Under the pieces are notes generated by a model, which was not told the origin of the DNA, made no database searches, and saw only the letters and a program-made list of their open reading frames with translations. A program made the position numbers and the translations under genes. Below are positions 7,410-15,656 of a DNA stretch of 52,267 nt, piece after piece (position 1 is the stretch's first letter; the number at the start of each line of letters is the position of its first letter). Source of the DNA: Schwartzia sp. (in: firmicutes) (GTDB lineage Bacteria; Bacillota; Negativicutes; Selenomonadales; Selenomonadaceae); contig JAFVAI010000030.1 of NCBI GenBank assembly GCA_017480545.1, positions 1-52,267 on the forward strand, in the 5' to 3' direction.

Positions 7410-8189
7410 ATGGTATTCTATTTCACAGCCACCGGGAATTGCCTGTATGTGGCAAGAGAATTGGACAAAGAAATTGTCAGCATTTCCCATGAGCCGTTGG
7501 GGAAGACGTATGCGTCGGAAACGATTGGGGTCGTATGCCCGATTTTCGGGCATGAAGTCCCGCCCCATATCAAGGAATTTCTGCAAGCGGCGACGTTTGA
7601 CACGAAGTATTTTTATATGGTGCTGACCTACGGCTTTTGCCAAGGCGGCGCGACGGTGCGCATCAAGGAGTTTATGGATCGGCAGGGAAAGCGGCTTGAT
7701 TATGTAAATGTGTTGAAGATGGTGGACAACGCGCTTCCGGCTTTCGACATCGAGGAAGAGCTTCGCATCGACCCGGAAAAGAAGGTGGAGGAACATCTTG
7801 CCGCCATCAAGAAAGATATTGCGAAACAACGGCAGTTTATCACCCAGCCTACGGCGTGGGATTTAGAGTACCATGAAATGTTTTTGCGCGCTCCGTTCAA
7901 GCTCGATCCGGAGGCGGATTTTCGCGCGAAGGGCAAAGAAATGTACCGCATCACGGATGCGTGTGTCGGTTGCGGAGTTTGCTCCAAGGTGTGCCCGCGG
8001 GAGTGCATCCAGCTCGAAAACAAAAAAGCGAGGCAAAATATGGCGCGTTGCGTCGCCTGTCTTGCTTGCATCCATGCTTGCCCAAAGCGGGCGATTCAGT
8101 TCACTTTCCCGGAAAAGAACCCCAACGCTCGCTACCGCAACCCCCATGTGTCCGTCAAGGATATTATAGAAGCAAACTGCCAGTTTTGA
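7410..8189 (+). CDS. EFR1 family ferrodoxin (flavodoxin plus 2x[4Fe-4S])
   Basis: A 259-residue protein. The N-terminal flavodoxin-like part begins VFYFTATGN, the FMN-phosphate loop. Two ferredoxin clusters follow: C185, C188, C191, C195 and C214, C217, C220, C224. EFR1 proteins combine an FMN domain with bacterial ferredoxin clusters and occur in anaerobes as electron carriers of undefined partner. The start at 7410 has AAAGGAGAG upstream; the gene is 4 bp from araC. Confidence 0.92.
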   Translation: MVFYFTATGNCLYVARELDKEIVSISHEPLGKTYASETIGVVCPIFGHEVPPHIKEFLQAATFDTKYFYMVLTYGFCQGGATVRIKEFMDRQGKRLDYVNVLKMVDNALPAFDIEEELRIDPEKKVEEHLAAIKKDIAKQRQFITQPTAWDLEYHEMFLRAPFKLDPEADFRAKGKEMYRITDACVGCGVCSKVCPRECIQLENKKARQNMARCVACLACIHACPKRAIQFTFPEKNPNARYRNPHVSVKDIIEANCQF

Positions 8190-8226
8190 GGCAGAAGCCT
8201 ACGGCGCAAAGCTTGCAAAATTTTTC

Positions 8227-8257
8227 TTGACCGGTATATGCTCCCGCCTGTTATACT
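8227..8257 (+). promoter_or_regulatory. Promoter of the MBL-fold gene
   Basis: TTGACC (8227-8232), 19 bases, TATACT (8252-8257). It shares TTGACCGGTAT and the long spacer with the promoter at 1968-1998. Confidence 0.55.
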
Positions 8258-8295
8258 GTAGGTGCAACATAATCAAATCGCATCGGGTGAAATGT

Positions 8296-9411
8296 ATGAA
8301 TCGAAGGAATTTTTTGCTTGGCGGGCTGGGATTGGTCGGCATGGCGGCGGGAGGCGGGGTTTTGTTTACGCGGCAGGAGAAATTCGGGCGGTTGCCGTCC
8401 GGGGCGCGGCTGGCGCGGATGCAGGCGTCGCCCCATTATGTGAACGGGCGGTTCGAGTGCCTGGAACCGGTGGAGATTCTTTCGGACAAGAGCGAGAACC
8501 GCGTCTGGATGACGATCAAATTTTTCATGCAGGACAAGTCCGCGCTGTTTCCGAAGCAGCCGATGATTTCCAAAAAGACGGATTTGAAAACGCTGCCGCC
8601 GTCGAAGGACGTCGCCGTTTGGATGGGACATTCCAGCTATTATTTGCAGCTTGGCGGGCAAAGGATTTTGATCGACCCCGTGTTTTCGAGCTACGCGTCG
8701 CCGATTTTTTTCATCAACAAGGCGTTTCCCGGCAGCAACATCTACGCGGCGGAGGATTTCCCGGAGATCGACGTGCTGGCGATTACCCATGACCATTGGG
8801 ATCATCTCGATTACGCCAGCGTCATGGCGCTCCGCCCGAAAATCCGGAACGTCGTCTGCCCGTTGGGCGTCGGCGCGTATTTCGAGCAATGGGGCTTTGA
8901 CCCCGCGATGATCCACGAGGAGGATTGGGGCGGGCGCGCGGAGTTTGGCGGGCTGACGGTTCACATCCTGCCGTCCCAGCATTTTTCGGGACGGTTCATT
9001 TACCAAAATCCCACCGAATGGTGCGCGTTCGCTTTCACAACCAAAAATCGCCGCGTGTTTTGCAGCGGCGACGGCGGCTATGGAAAGCACTTCGCGGAAA
9101 TTGGCGCGCGGTTCGGCGGATTCGACTTCGCCATCATGGAGAACGGGCAATATAATCAACGCTGGCACCAAATCCATTTGCTCCCCGACCAGACGGCGCA
9201 AGCCGCCGTGGACGTCCGGGCGGCGCGGGTGCTGCCCTCGCACAACGGAAAATTCGCGCTGGCGATGCACCCGTGGGACGAGCCGTATCGCGCCATCACG
9301 GCGGCGAGCGAGAGAAAACCATACAAACTCCTGACACCGAGAATCGGCGCGCTCGTGAAAATCGGGGACGATGCCCAACGGTTCGACGCTTGGTGGGAAC
9401 AGATGGAATGA
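8296..9411 (+). CDS. Tat-exported MBL-fold metallohydrolase (NAPE-PLD/UlaG-like)
   Basis: A 371-residue protein. The N-terminus NRRNFLLGGLGLVGMAAGG looks like a twin-arginine signal with a short hydrophobic core. The metal site H165-x-H167-x-D169-H170 (THDHWDHLD) is intact, and further metal-ligand candidates are in PSQHFSG and CSGDGGYG. The order of motifs resembles N-acyl-phosphatidylethanolamine phospholipase D and UlaG-like lactonases. It is likely an exported or envelope-bound phosphodiesterase or lactonase; the substrate is unknown. Monocistronic, ending at a bidirectional terminator. Confidence 0.88.
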   Translation: MNRRNFLLGGLGLVGMAAGGGVLFTRQEKFGRLPSGARLARMQASPHYVNGRFECLEPVEILSDKSENRVWMTIKFFMQDKSALFPKQPMISKKTDLKTLPPSKDVAVWMGHSSYYLQLGGQRILIDPVFSSYASPIFFINKAFPGSNIYAAEDFPEIDVLAITHDHWDHLDYASVMALRPKIRNVVCPLGVGAYFEQWGFDPAMIHEEDWGGRAEFGGLTVHILPSQHFSGRFIYQNPTEWCAFAFTTKNRRVFCSGDGGYGKHFAEIGARFGGFDFAIMENGQYNQRWHQIHLLPDQTAQAAVDVRAARVLPSHNGKFALAMHPWDEPYRAITAASERKPYKLLTPRIGALVKIGDDAQRFDAWWEQME

Positions 9412-9430
9412 TGCTTATATACGGCAAACA

Positions 9431-9465
9431 AAAAACGCCTGACAGAATTTTCGTCGGGCGTTTTT
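9431..9465. terminator. Bidirectional rho-independent terminator
   Basis: AAAAACGCCTGAC (9431-9443) pairs with GTCGGGCGTTTTT (9453-9465). It separates the converging MBL-fold and DsbA-like genes. Confidence 0.88.
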
Positions 9466-9473
9466 CTGTTTTG

Positions 9474-10361
9474 TCACTTTTCTTTTTTCGATTCCAAGAA
9501 CCAGCCTCGCGGCACGGGATGGACAGTCGCCTCGCCGGATTCGATGAGCAATCGGGCGAAGGCTTCCGCTTCTTCTGTGGTGGAGAAGTCGAACGCCTCC
9601 CGTATTTCTATCGGCGAAAGGAGCGGATGCGCCGCGAGAAATTCACGCAGGGCGGCGATGCTTGCGGCGGGGCGCGTCGGCTGTAATTCGCCGTTGGTCA
9701 ATTTTCCGATCAGCTCCGCGAAAGCGTCATACCCAATCATGCCGCTGGTGACGATTTTTTGTCCCCGGTATTCGAGCAGGCAGGCGGGGAGGGCGCGGAT
9801 GCCGTAGGCGCGTGCCAGCGCGAGGTCGGCGTTCAAGGCGCGCCGCGCGGCGGGGCCGTCGTACAGATTCCGAAATGCAGCTTCGTCGATGCCCGTCTCC
9901 GCCGCCACGGCGAAAATTTCTTCCCGTTTCGTGGTGGGGCGGCACTCCGCGACGGTGGCGAGGCGCAATCGGTAGAGGAACGCGTCGGCCTCTCTCGGCG
10001 CGACGAGCTGCGCTGTCTTGTAGGCAACGTTCAGCGGCAGGGAGGAGGGGCGCTCCGGCGCGAACAGGCAGAATCCCTCCATGTTGATCGGCAGTCCGCC
10101 GATGGGTTCTTCTTCCTCGTAAATTTTCGCGAGGCGGGCGTTGTATCGCTCAATGGCGGTCACCTCGCCGTCGGTCCAGTCGCTCGGCTCGACCAGTTCG
10201 TACACGTCCCGCACGAGGAGACTCATCACATAACGGAACGCAAGCCGCCCCGGAAAGTGCGTTTCCAGTTTCCGAAAGACGGGGGAGGTTTCGTAGGAAA
10301 GCCCCATCATCGGGTCGGTGAAAACGGAAACGAGCACCCGCTCCGCGTCCGCCGCGCTCAT
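9474..10361 (-). CDS. DsbA-family thioredoxin-fold protein lacking the CxxC site
   Basis: A 295-residue protein resembling the DsbA/FrnE family: an N-terminal strand with FTDPMMGLSYE, a helical insertion, and GIRALPACLLEYRG carrying the cis-Pro loop (ALPA). The position after DPM, where relatives carry a catalytic Cys, is Met, and no CxxC pair is present anywhere. A C-terminal extension of about 75 residues looks like a small winged helix. It is more likely an adaptor or binding protein than an oxidoreductase. It overlaps the tautomerase gene by 4 bp, as last gene of a four-gene operon. Confidence 0.7.
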   Translation of the reverse strand: MSAADAERVLVSVFTDPMMGLSYETSPVFRKLETHFPGRLAFRYVMSLLVRDVYELVEPSDWTDGEVTAIERYNARLAKIYEEEEPIGGLPINMEGFCLFAPERPSSLPLNVAYKTAQLVAPREADAFLYRLRLATVAECRPTTKREEIFAVAAETGIDEAAFRNLYDGPAARRALNADLALARAYGIRALPACLLEYRGQKIVTSGMIGYDAFAELIGKLTNGELQPTRPAASIAALREFLAAHPLLSPIEIREAFDFSTTEEAEAFARLLIESGEATVHPVPRGWFLESKKEK

Positions 10362-10717
10362 TGGAAATCTCCCCGGTCGAAATACGCGTCGCCGACGCCC
10401 CAGCCCTTGATGTCGTCGTATTTGACGTAGATATTTTCCGGCGGGATTTCCAACACGTCATGGAACGCCCGTGCAATCGCCGCCGTCAGCGCGTCGTAGC
10501 CAAGATGCGCCTCGTTGCCGAAGATGCTGGCTTCGATATAGACGACGGGCTGCTCCTCGCCCCGCAGATAAAAATGCCGGTTTTCCTCGAAACCCACCAA
10601 AAGCGATTGCTCGCTTTTTCCCGGCACAAGTCCGATGGCTTTGCCGAGCAGTGTCTTGATTTCCATTTCTTTCGCGCGTCCTATCGGTACATTGGTTTTT
10701 GCCATTAGGAAAGGCAT
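10358..10717 (-). CDS. MIF-like tautomerase superfamily protein
   Basis: A 119-residue protein from the ATG at 10717, preceded by GAGGAATAGAA. The start Met-Pro leaves Pro2 as the expected catalytic base after Met removal. PFLMAKTNVP and LVPGKSEQSLLVGFEE match the MIF/phenylpyruvate tautomerase pattern, and the length is typical (about 115). It could be a keto-enol tautomerase acting on a small aromatic keto acid. It is 2 bp from the upstream hydrolase. Confidence 0.85.
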   Translation of the reverse strand: MPFLMAKTNVPIGRAKEMEIKTLLGKAIGLVPGKSEQSLLVGFEENRHFYLRGEEQPVVYIEASIFGNEAHLGYDALTAAIARAFHDVLEIPPENIYVKYDDIKGWGVGDAYFDRGDFQ

Positions 10718-10719
10718 TT

Positions 10720-11601
10720 CTATTCCTCCTCGTGTTTTTCTGTCTCCGATGCCCGCCACTTCCCGACAATCCGCAGGATATGGTCGGCGAGTTCCTGCTC
10801 CTTTTGCTGGTAGGTGTGGCCCGTGCGCGGGATGAAGACCAGTTCGTTTTGCCGTGCCGTCGGTATGTGGTTGTTCAGGTTTTCCAAAAAGCGCACCGGG
10901 TCGCCTCGGGTGAAGTTGTCATACGTCCCGATGACGAGCGCGCCCGTGTGGGTGATTTGCGCCGCCTCGGAAAAATCCCCGTCCGGCTCGACGTGGGCGT
11001 TGTTCAGCGTCGGCGTGAACAGCCATTGATAGGCGGTATCCGCCACGCAGACCACCCAGCCCATGAAGTAGAACGGCAGGAGCTTTTGCCCTGCGCCTCG
11101 CGCGACCTGTGCGCGGACGAAATCTTTTTCCTCGTCTGTGACGCCCTGCATCATGTAGGCCAGATTCGCCGGGCTCAGGAAAATGAAATGCTCGATGCGC
11201 GGGTCGTGGTGGCGCGACAGGTAATAAATGACCTTGTTCGTGCCGAGAGAATGCCCCGCGAGGATAATATGGCGATAGCCTGCGCGCTCCGCGTAGTCAA
11301 GGTACGCTTCGATGTCTTCGTCCGTGTAATTGAAATCCTCGTTCCATGAGCCGATGAGCTCCGGCTGCCCCGTCTTGGCGTTGTACGTCTCGATTTTGCC
11401 GAAAGCGTCGTTCGTCTGCGCGTAGATGAAGTCGATGCCGCCCCGGTTCAGCGTGTCGCCGATATCATAATAGAAGGGATTGGAATAAAAATTCCCGTGG
11501 ATGCCCGTGATGGCGATAACGACGGTGTCCGCGCCGTCGGCGGCGAAAAGCTCGCCGTTCAGCACTGTGCCGCGCTTCGTCGCAACGTCCAGCGCGCTCA
11601 C
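10720..11601 (-). CDS. Alpha/beta hydrolase
   Basis: A 293-residue protein with the nucleophile elbow G116-H117-S118-L119-G120 and an oxyanion-type loop TGIHGNF near residue 35; a late His (RTGHTYQQK) is a plausible catalytic base. The start is the GTG at 11601, overlapping the stop of the upstream oxidoreductase (GTGA) with AGAGGCGG upstream. It probably works with the flavin oxidoreductase and tautomerase on one carbon compound; the substrate is unknown. Confidence 0.85.
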   Translation of the reverse strand: MSALDVATKRGTVLNGELFAADGADTVVIAITGIHGNFYSNPFYYDIGDTLNRGGIDFIYAQTNDAFGKIETYNAKTGQPELIGSWNEDFNYTDEDIEAYLDYAERAGYRHIILAGHSLGTNKVIYYLSRHHDPRIEHFIFLSPANLAYMMQGVTDEEKDFVRAQVARGAGQKLLPFYFMGWVVCVADTAYQWLFTPTLNNAHVEPDGDFSEAAQITHTGALVIGTYDNFTRGDPVRFLENLNNHIPTARQNELVFIPRTGHTYQQKEQELADHILRIVGKWRASETEKHEEE

Positions 11602-12620
11602 CTTGCCGCCTCTTTTCGAAAGATGCAGCGGTGCAGCGGCGACGAGTAGCAGGCGTTGCAGGACACGCATTTCGAAACATCGCTTTCGCCGCTTTCAAGT
11701 TTTCGCGGGAAATCCGGCTCGTGGAGCAGCGGGCGCGAAAGCGATAAAAGCTCGATTTTCGTATCGTTCAGGACGCGCTCCATCGTCGCACGGCTCCGGA
11801 GGCCGCCGACGAGGATCACGGGGACGGAAAATTTTTCCGCGAGGCGCGCGGCGAAGGGCGCGAAATACGCTTCATTGACATGGGGACGGATGCCGCTGAC
11901 CGAGGTACCGTTGCCGCTGACCTCGATGGAGTCGATGCCCGTGCCCGCGAGAAGTTCACAGACAGCGAGGCTCTCGTTCTCGGTCAGCCCGCCGGGGGTG
12001 AAGTCGTCGCTGTTGATTTTTGCCGTAATGTGGAGGTCGGGGGCGACGCTTCGGACGCCGCGCAGGATTTCGAGCAGGATGCGAGCGCGGTTTTCCGTCG
12101 AGCCGCCGTATTCGTCCGTGCGGCGGTTCACGCGGGGGCTGACGAAGCGGGACAGGAAAAAGAAATGCGCCGCGTGGATCTGCACACCGTCGAAGCCCGC
12201 CGCTTTTGCCCGCGCCGCCGCGTCCGCAAACCAGCGGATCACGGTTTGTATTTCGTCCGCGGTCATTTCGTTTGGTTCGGCTTGTTCGCCGCTTGGACGG
12301 TAAAACGCGCCGAGGGCGAGCTGGGCAATCACGGGGCAGCCTTCGCGGTGGATGATTTCGACGAGCTTCTTGTACTGCGGAATCAGCCTGTCGTCGGAGA
12401 GCCGCATCATGCCGCCAAAGTAAACGTCATTTGCCGCGACGCTGGTAAAGCCCGTGATGATCGCACCGACGCCGCCCTTCGCCAGTTCCTCGTAAATCGC
12501 GTACCCTTCGGCGGGAATCCCGCCGTCCGGCGCGGCAATCCCTTCCCACCTCGCGGATCGCACAAGACGATTTTTTAGCGCCAGATGGTTCAGCGTTACC
12601 GGCTCAAATAATTTTTTCAT
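11598..12620 (-). CDS. NADH:flavin oxidoreductase, old yellow enzyme family
   Basis: A 340-residue TIM-barrel protein. PVTLNHLALKNRLVRSA is the canonical N-terminus, and GFDGVQIHAAHFFFLSRFVSPRVNRRTDEYGGS is the signature region; the usual HG(A)HGYLL here reads HAAHFFFL. It ends with a short Cys-containing tail (CVSCNACYSS) in the place of the iron-sulfur motif of longer relatives. It likely reduces an enone or similar compound with FMN. It is the first gene of the leftward operon with hydrolase, tautomerase and DsbA-like genes. Confidence 0.92.
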   Translation of the reverse strand: MKKLFEPVTLNHLALKNRLVRSARWEGIAAPDGGIPAEGYAIYEELAKGGVGAIITGFTSVAANDVYFGGMMRLSDDRLIPQYKKLVEIIHREGCPVIAQLALGAFYRPSGEQAEPNEMTADEIQTVIRWFADAAARAKAAGFDGVQIHAAHFFFLSRFVSPRVNRRTDEYGGSTENRARILLEILRGVRSVAPDLHITAKINSDDFTPGGLTENESLAVCELLAGTGIDSIEVSGNGTSVSGIRPHVNEAYFAPFAARLAEKFSVPVILVGGLRSRATMERVLNDTKIELLSLSRPLLHEPDFPRKLESGESDVSKCVSCNACYSSPLHRCIFRKEAAR

Positions 12621-12744
12621 TTCCTGTCACGTTCCTTCCTTTACAAAATTTTTTTCTTATCGTAAAATAATCGCAACAGGAAAACAAGTATGAAGTTTTT
12701 TCTGTGTCGCTATATTTTTTATAGCAACAAGGCAGAAAATAAAA

Positions 12745-12772
12745 CAGCCCAAACGAATCATCGTCCGGGCTG
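12745..12772 (-). terminator. Rho-independent terminator of the DUF4160 pair
   Basis: CAGCCC (12745-12750) pairs with GGGCTG (12767-12772), with inner ACG/CGT pairs. On the minus strand it is followed by TTTTATTTT, so it ends leftward transcription. Confidence 0.75.
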
Positions 12773-12792
12773 TGTCAAAGCACAAAATCTGT

Positions 12793-13041
12793 TTAATAAG
12801 GGCGCGTCGAATATGTGATATGGCTGTCCGTGAATGGAATCGCCAGCATTGCGTCCGTTTCGTCACGGTCGGCGTCTGTCCATTGCGCGACCGCGCCGAG
12901 AAAATCCATGTTGCGAAATGTTTTCGCGTATTCAAATTTTGGGATGGGCAGTTTCTTTACGCCCCAAAAATCGGTGGCTTCATCATCGAGTTCAATATAT
13001 ACCGTCGTGTCGGATTTTCTCGTGGCATAGATTTTACACAT
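12793..13041 (-). CDS. Hypothetical protein, partner of DUF4160
   Basis: An 82-residue acidic protein with no family I can name with certainty. It begins CKIYATRKSDTTVYIELDDE, a pair of predicted strands, then becomes helical. It overlaps the preceding DUF4160 gene by 8 bp, so translation is coupled. DUF4160 genes are commonly paired with a small second gene (often DUF2442); this one lacks the clear DUF2442 pattern. Confidence 0.7.
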   Translation of the reverse strand: MCKIYATRKSDTTVYIELDDEATDFWGVKKLPIPKFEYAKTFRNMDFLGAVAQWTDADRDETDAMLAIPFTDSHITYSTRPY

Positions 13042-13267
13042 GCAATCTCCTCCATTCTGCTTCCAGAAAATCTTTATGTTTTAGAACCCATTGGATTGCT
13101 TCCGCTTGCAGCTTCCTGTCGTGCAAGTCGCCTGCCAGGATGGCGCCGTCCAAGGCAATCGAAGCGGAATATTTGCCGACATGGGCATGTACGTGCGGCA
13201 ACGAATGACCTTGTTCCCTGGGGCGGATTTCAATCCAAAGAGCACCGTATTGATAATATGTAGGCAT
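13034..13267 (-). CDS. DUF4160 domain protein
   Basis: A 77-residue protein with the family hallmark IEIRPREQGHSLPHVHAHVG (histidines in a HxPHVH-like cluster) and the C-terminal KHKDFLEAEWRR. DUF4160 proteins are small, often paired with another small gene, and suspected to be toxin-antitoxin-like, without firm proof. GGAGG precedes the ATG. It is divergent from hxlR. Confidence 0.85.
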   Translation of the reverse strand: MPTYYQYGALWIEIRPREQGHSLPHVHAHVGKYSASIALDGAILAGDLHDRKLQAEAIQWVLKHKDFLEAEWRRLHV

Positions 13268-13341
13268 GATTGTCCTCCTGTCTGCATTATAATATAAGTG
13301 CAATAAGGTGTCAAAACAATCACAAGGAAAGGAACAGAAGC

Positions 13342-13686
13342 ATGAACGGGATTGCATTGCCGGAGAAAGAAAATATTTACGAGACGCGTTGCCCGATTCT
13401 CTACGCGATGGATGTTTTCGGGCAGAAATGGAAGCTGCCGATCCTTTGGTACATCGCCGAGGGGGAAGTGCTCCGCTATAAGGAGTTGCAACGAAAAGTC
13501 GTGGGCATCACGCCGACGATGCTGACGAAAAGCCTGCGCGAGCTGGAAACCGACGGTCTCGTGCGCCGCAAGCAGTACGACACCATCCCGCCCACGGTGG
13601 AATATTCGCTGACCGAACGCGGAAAGTCGTTGATTCCCGCGCTGGAAGCTCTGTATCAATGGGCGGAAAAGGAAATGGGCGCGTGA
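13342..13686 (+). CDS. HxlR family transcriptional regulator
   Basis: A 114-residue winged-helix protein. CPILYAMDVFGQKWKLPILW and LRYKELQRKVVGITPTMLTKSLRELETDGLVRR are classic HxlR/YodB features, with the conserved Cys (C16 by my count) near the N-terminus that often senses quinones or oxidants. AAGGAAAGGAAC precedes the ATG. It is divergent from the DUF4160 pair; its target may be elsewhere. Confidence 0.93.
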   Translation: MNGIALPEKENIYETRCPILYAMDVFGQKWKLPILWYIAEGEVLRYKELQRKVVGITPTMLTKSLRELETDGLVRRKQYDTIPPTVEYSLTERGKSLIPALEALYQWAEKEMGA

Positions 13687-13718
13687 AAACAGGGGACGGC
13701 ATTTTTGCAATCGGCAAA

Positions 13719-13747
13719 TTGACGTTGGCGCAGCCGCTTGTTATAAT
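13719..13747 (+). promoter_or_regulatory. Strong sigma-70 type promoter for the SYLF gene
   Basis: TTGACG (13719-13724), 17 bases, TATAAT (13742-13747). AAAGGAGG lies 45 bases further on. Confidence 0.8.
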
Positions 13748-13791
13748 GGCTACAGAGAAGAAGTTCAAGTGATTCCAAAGGAGGAAAAGAA

Positions 13792-14439
13792 ATGAACAGG
13801 TTTATGAAACAAACGGCGACATGGTTGATGGCGGCGTTGGTGCTGTGCCTGATGACGGCCACCGTCTTGGCGGCCGGCGCGGACAAGAGTGCGAAGGAGC
13901 AGGAGAAACTCGCCAAGGAACAAGCGAAAATCGTGAAGCAGAGAGCGGAAATCGACGAGCTATCCGCCAAAGCACTTGCGCGGCTCTATGAGAAGGTTCC
14001 TTCGGCGGAGCGGGTCATTGAGAACTGTTACGCTTATGCCACGTTGAGCAATACGGGCGTCAAGCTCGGCTTGTTCGGCGACGCGCATGGCAGGGGCTTG
14101 GCGGTCAACAACGAGACAGGCGAAACGCTCTATATGCGCATGAAGGAAATGGGTCTCGGCATTGGCCTTGGGGTGAAAGAGTACGATCTGATTTTCGTTA
14201 TCGGCACGGAGACGGCATGGCACTCCTTTATTTCCGGCGACATAAAATTCGCCTCTGCGGCGGAAGCGGCGGCCAGCGACGGCGCAGCGGGCGATTCCAT
14301 GGAGGGGGCGTCCATCGCCGCGAACGGCGTTTGGGTCTATCAAATCACGAAAAAGGGCCTGACGTTGGACGCTTCTATCAAGGGAACGAAGATTTACCCC
14401 GACAAGAAACTGAACCAATCGTTTGAACAGAGCGAATAA
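13792..14439 (+). CDS. SYLF (Ysc84-like) domain lipoprotein-like exported protein
   Basis: A 215-residue protein with a signal peptide (residues 1-28, hydrophobic core WLMAALVLCLMTATVLAA), a Lys/Glu-rich helix (30-60), then a SYLF-like domain with CYAYATLSNTGVKLGLFGDAHGRGL and a glycine-rich remainder with the YDLIFVIGTETAW segment. SYLF proteins bind phospholipids; bacterial forms are periplasmic or surface proteins. Own promoter and terminator, so monocistronic. Confidence 0.82.
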   Translation: MNRFMKQTATWLMAALVLCLMTATVLAAGADKSAKEQEKLAKEQAKIVKQRAEIDELSAKALARLYEKVPSAERVIENCYAYATLSNTGVKLGLFGDAHGRGLAVNNETGETLYMRMKEMGLGIGLGVKEYDLIFVIGTETAWHSFISGDIKFASAAEAAASDGAAGDSMEGASIAANGVWVYQITKKGLTLDASIKGTKIYPDKKLNQSFEQSE

Positions 14440-14457
14440 ATGAATTTTGAAACAACG

Positions 14458-14516
14458 AATAAGTCCCGCCGCGAAACAACCCGTTGGATTTTTTCACGGC
14501 GGGGCTTATTTGGCCT
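14458..14516. terminator. Long rho-independent terminator
   Basis: AATAAGTCCCGCCG (14458-14471) pairs with CGGCGGGGCTTATT (14497-14510), 14 pairs with one wobble. It ends the SYLF gene. Confidence 0.82.
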
Positions 14517-14620
14517 TTTATATATAAAAACCAGATAACAGCATATATTCTTTTCGCTTCCCCTTTGCCTTGCGGCGCGCTACAATAGACGTATCGACGA
14601 TGCGGGAAGGAGGCGGCGCG

Positions 14621-15556
14621 ATGGCGGGGCAACGCGGCGCGAAGCAAAGCGCCCATACCGGGCACGACATGGGCGCGTATTTCGGGGAGCTACTTGTCAT
14701 TCTCTCGGCTGTGTGCTTTGGGTTGATGCCTTTCCTTGCGAAAATCATTGAGGCGCATGGCGGGGATGCGTATATGGCTGCGTTCGGACGCTTCTTTTTC
14801 GGCGGACTGATGCTGTTCGCGGTTCTCCTGCCGCGTGGCGTTTCTGCTTTGCGCCTCGACGGACGGCAGTTCAGCGCGGTTTTCCTTCTTTCTGTGTTCT
14901 ACGCGGTTACGCCGATATTGCTTTATTCTTCATACCGCTATATGGATTCGGGACTGGCGACGACACTCCATTTCACATTCCCCGTTATGGTGCTGGTTTT
15001 GGCGGCGCTATTGTTCCGTGTTCGCCCCAACGTGCGGCAGGTGGTGTGCGTGTTGGTTTGCATCGCGGGCGTCAGCCGTCTTTCGATAGGCGGGGCGATG
15101 GATGAAACGGGAATCGCGCTGTCGGTCTTGTCGGGCGTGACATACGCGCTGTATATCGTCTTTTTGGACAAAAGCAAGCTGCACGAGTTGCCTGTCTTGG
15201 TCATCGCGTTTTGGCTTTCGGCGTTGGCTTCCGTCGAGATTGCGGCGGGCGCCGCGCTGTCGGGAAATTTCCGGTTGCCGGCCGACGCGGCGGCATGGCT
15301 CGCAATGGCGGCGTTGGCGTTTGTATCGACCGTACTGGGACTGGTGTTGTTCCAAAAAGGCTTGCTGTATTGCGGCGCGGTACGGGCCTCGCTTTTGAGC
15401 GCGTTCGAGCCGTTGACCAGTGTTTTCGTCGGGTGCTTGGTTTTCCATGAGGTGTTGAGCCCGTCGTCCGCGTTCGGTATTTTCTGCATACTGTCGGCGG
15501 GCGTGTTGCTGGTATTTCCCGCCGCCCCGGCATTGTCCGGGCAAGACGGGCGATAA
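14621..15556 (+). CDS. EamA/DMT family permease
   Basis: A 311-residue protein with ten predicted membrane helices in two EamA repeats (first ELLVILSAVCFGLMPFLAK, second beginning near ALSVLSGVTYALYIVFLD). It is a drug/metabolite transporter of unknown substrate. The ATG at 14621 is chosen because GGAGG lies seven bases upstream. The tautomerase start lies 22 bp downstream, so the two were probably co-transcribed before the insertion. Confidence 0.9.
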   Translation: MAGQRGAKQSAHTGHDMGAYFGELLVILSAVCFGLMPFLAKIIEAHGGDAYMAAFGRFFFGGLMLFAVLLPRGVSALRLDGRQFSAVFLLSVFYAVTPILLYSSYRYMDSGLATTLHFTFPVMVLVLAALLFRVRPNVRQVVCVLVCIAGVSRLSIGGAMDETGIALSVLSGVTYALYIVFLDKSKLHELPVLVIAFWLSALASVEIAAGAALSGNFRLPADAAAWLAMAALAFVSTVLGLVLFQKGLLYCGAVRASLLSAFEPLTSVFVGCLVFHEVLSPSSAFGIFCILSAGVLLVFPAAPALSGQDGR

Positions 15557-15578
15557 TGCAGGAAAGGAGGGGAATGGT

Positions 15579-15611
15579 ATGCCGTATGTCAACATCAAGA
15601 TAGTTTGCTGA
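15579..15611 (+). pseudogene. 4-oxalocrotonate tautomerase, 5' fragment interrupted by prophage
   Basis: AAAGGAGG followed by an ATG at 15579 encodes MPYVNIKI and then Val-Cys-stop. MPYVNIKI with Pro at position 2 is the family N-terminus of 4-oxalocrotonate tautomerase, which should continue for about 60 residues. After codon 8 the sequence departs and stops, and prophage genes follow. The break is best read as the left attachment junction. Confidence 0.7.
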
Positions 15612-15627
15612 ATCTGACTAAATCCGG

Positions 15628-15656
15628 AAAGCCCGCAGTAATGCGGGCTTTTTTTG
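15628..15656 (+). terminator. Rho-independent terminator at the prophage left end
   Basis: AAAGCCCGCA (15628-15637) pairs with TGCGGGCTTT (15642-15651), loop GTAA, then T-rich. It would stop host transcription entering the prophage from the EamA-tautomerase operon. Confidence 0.88.
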
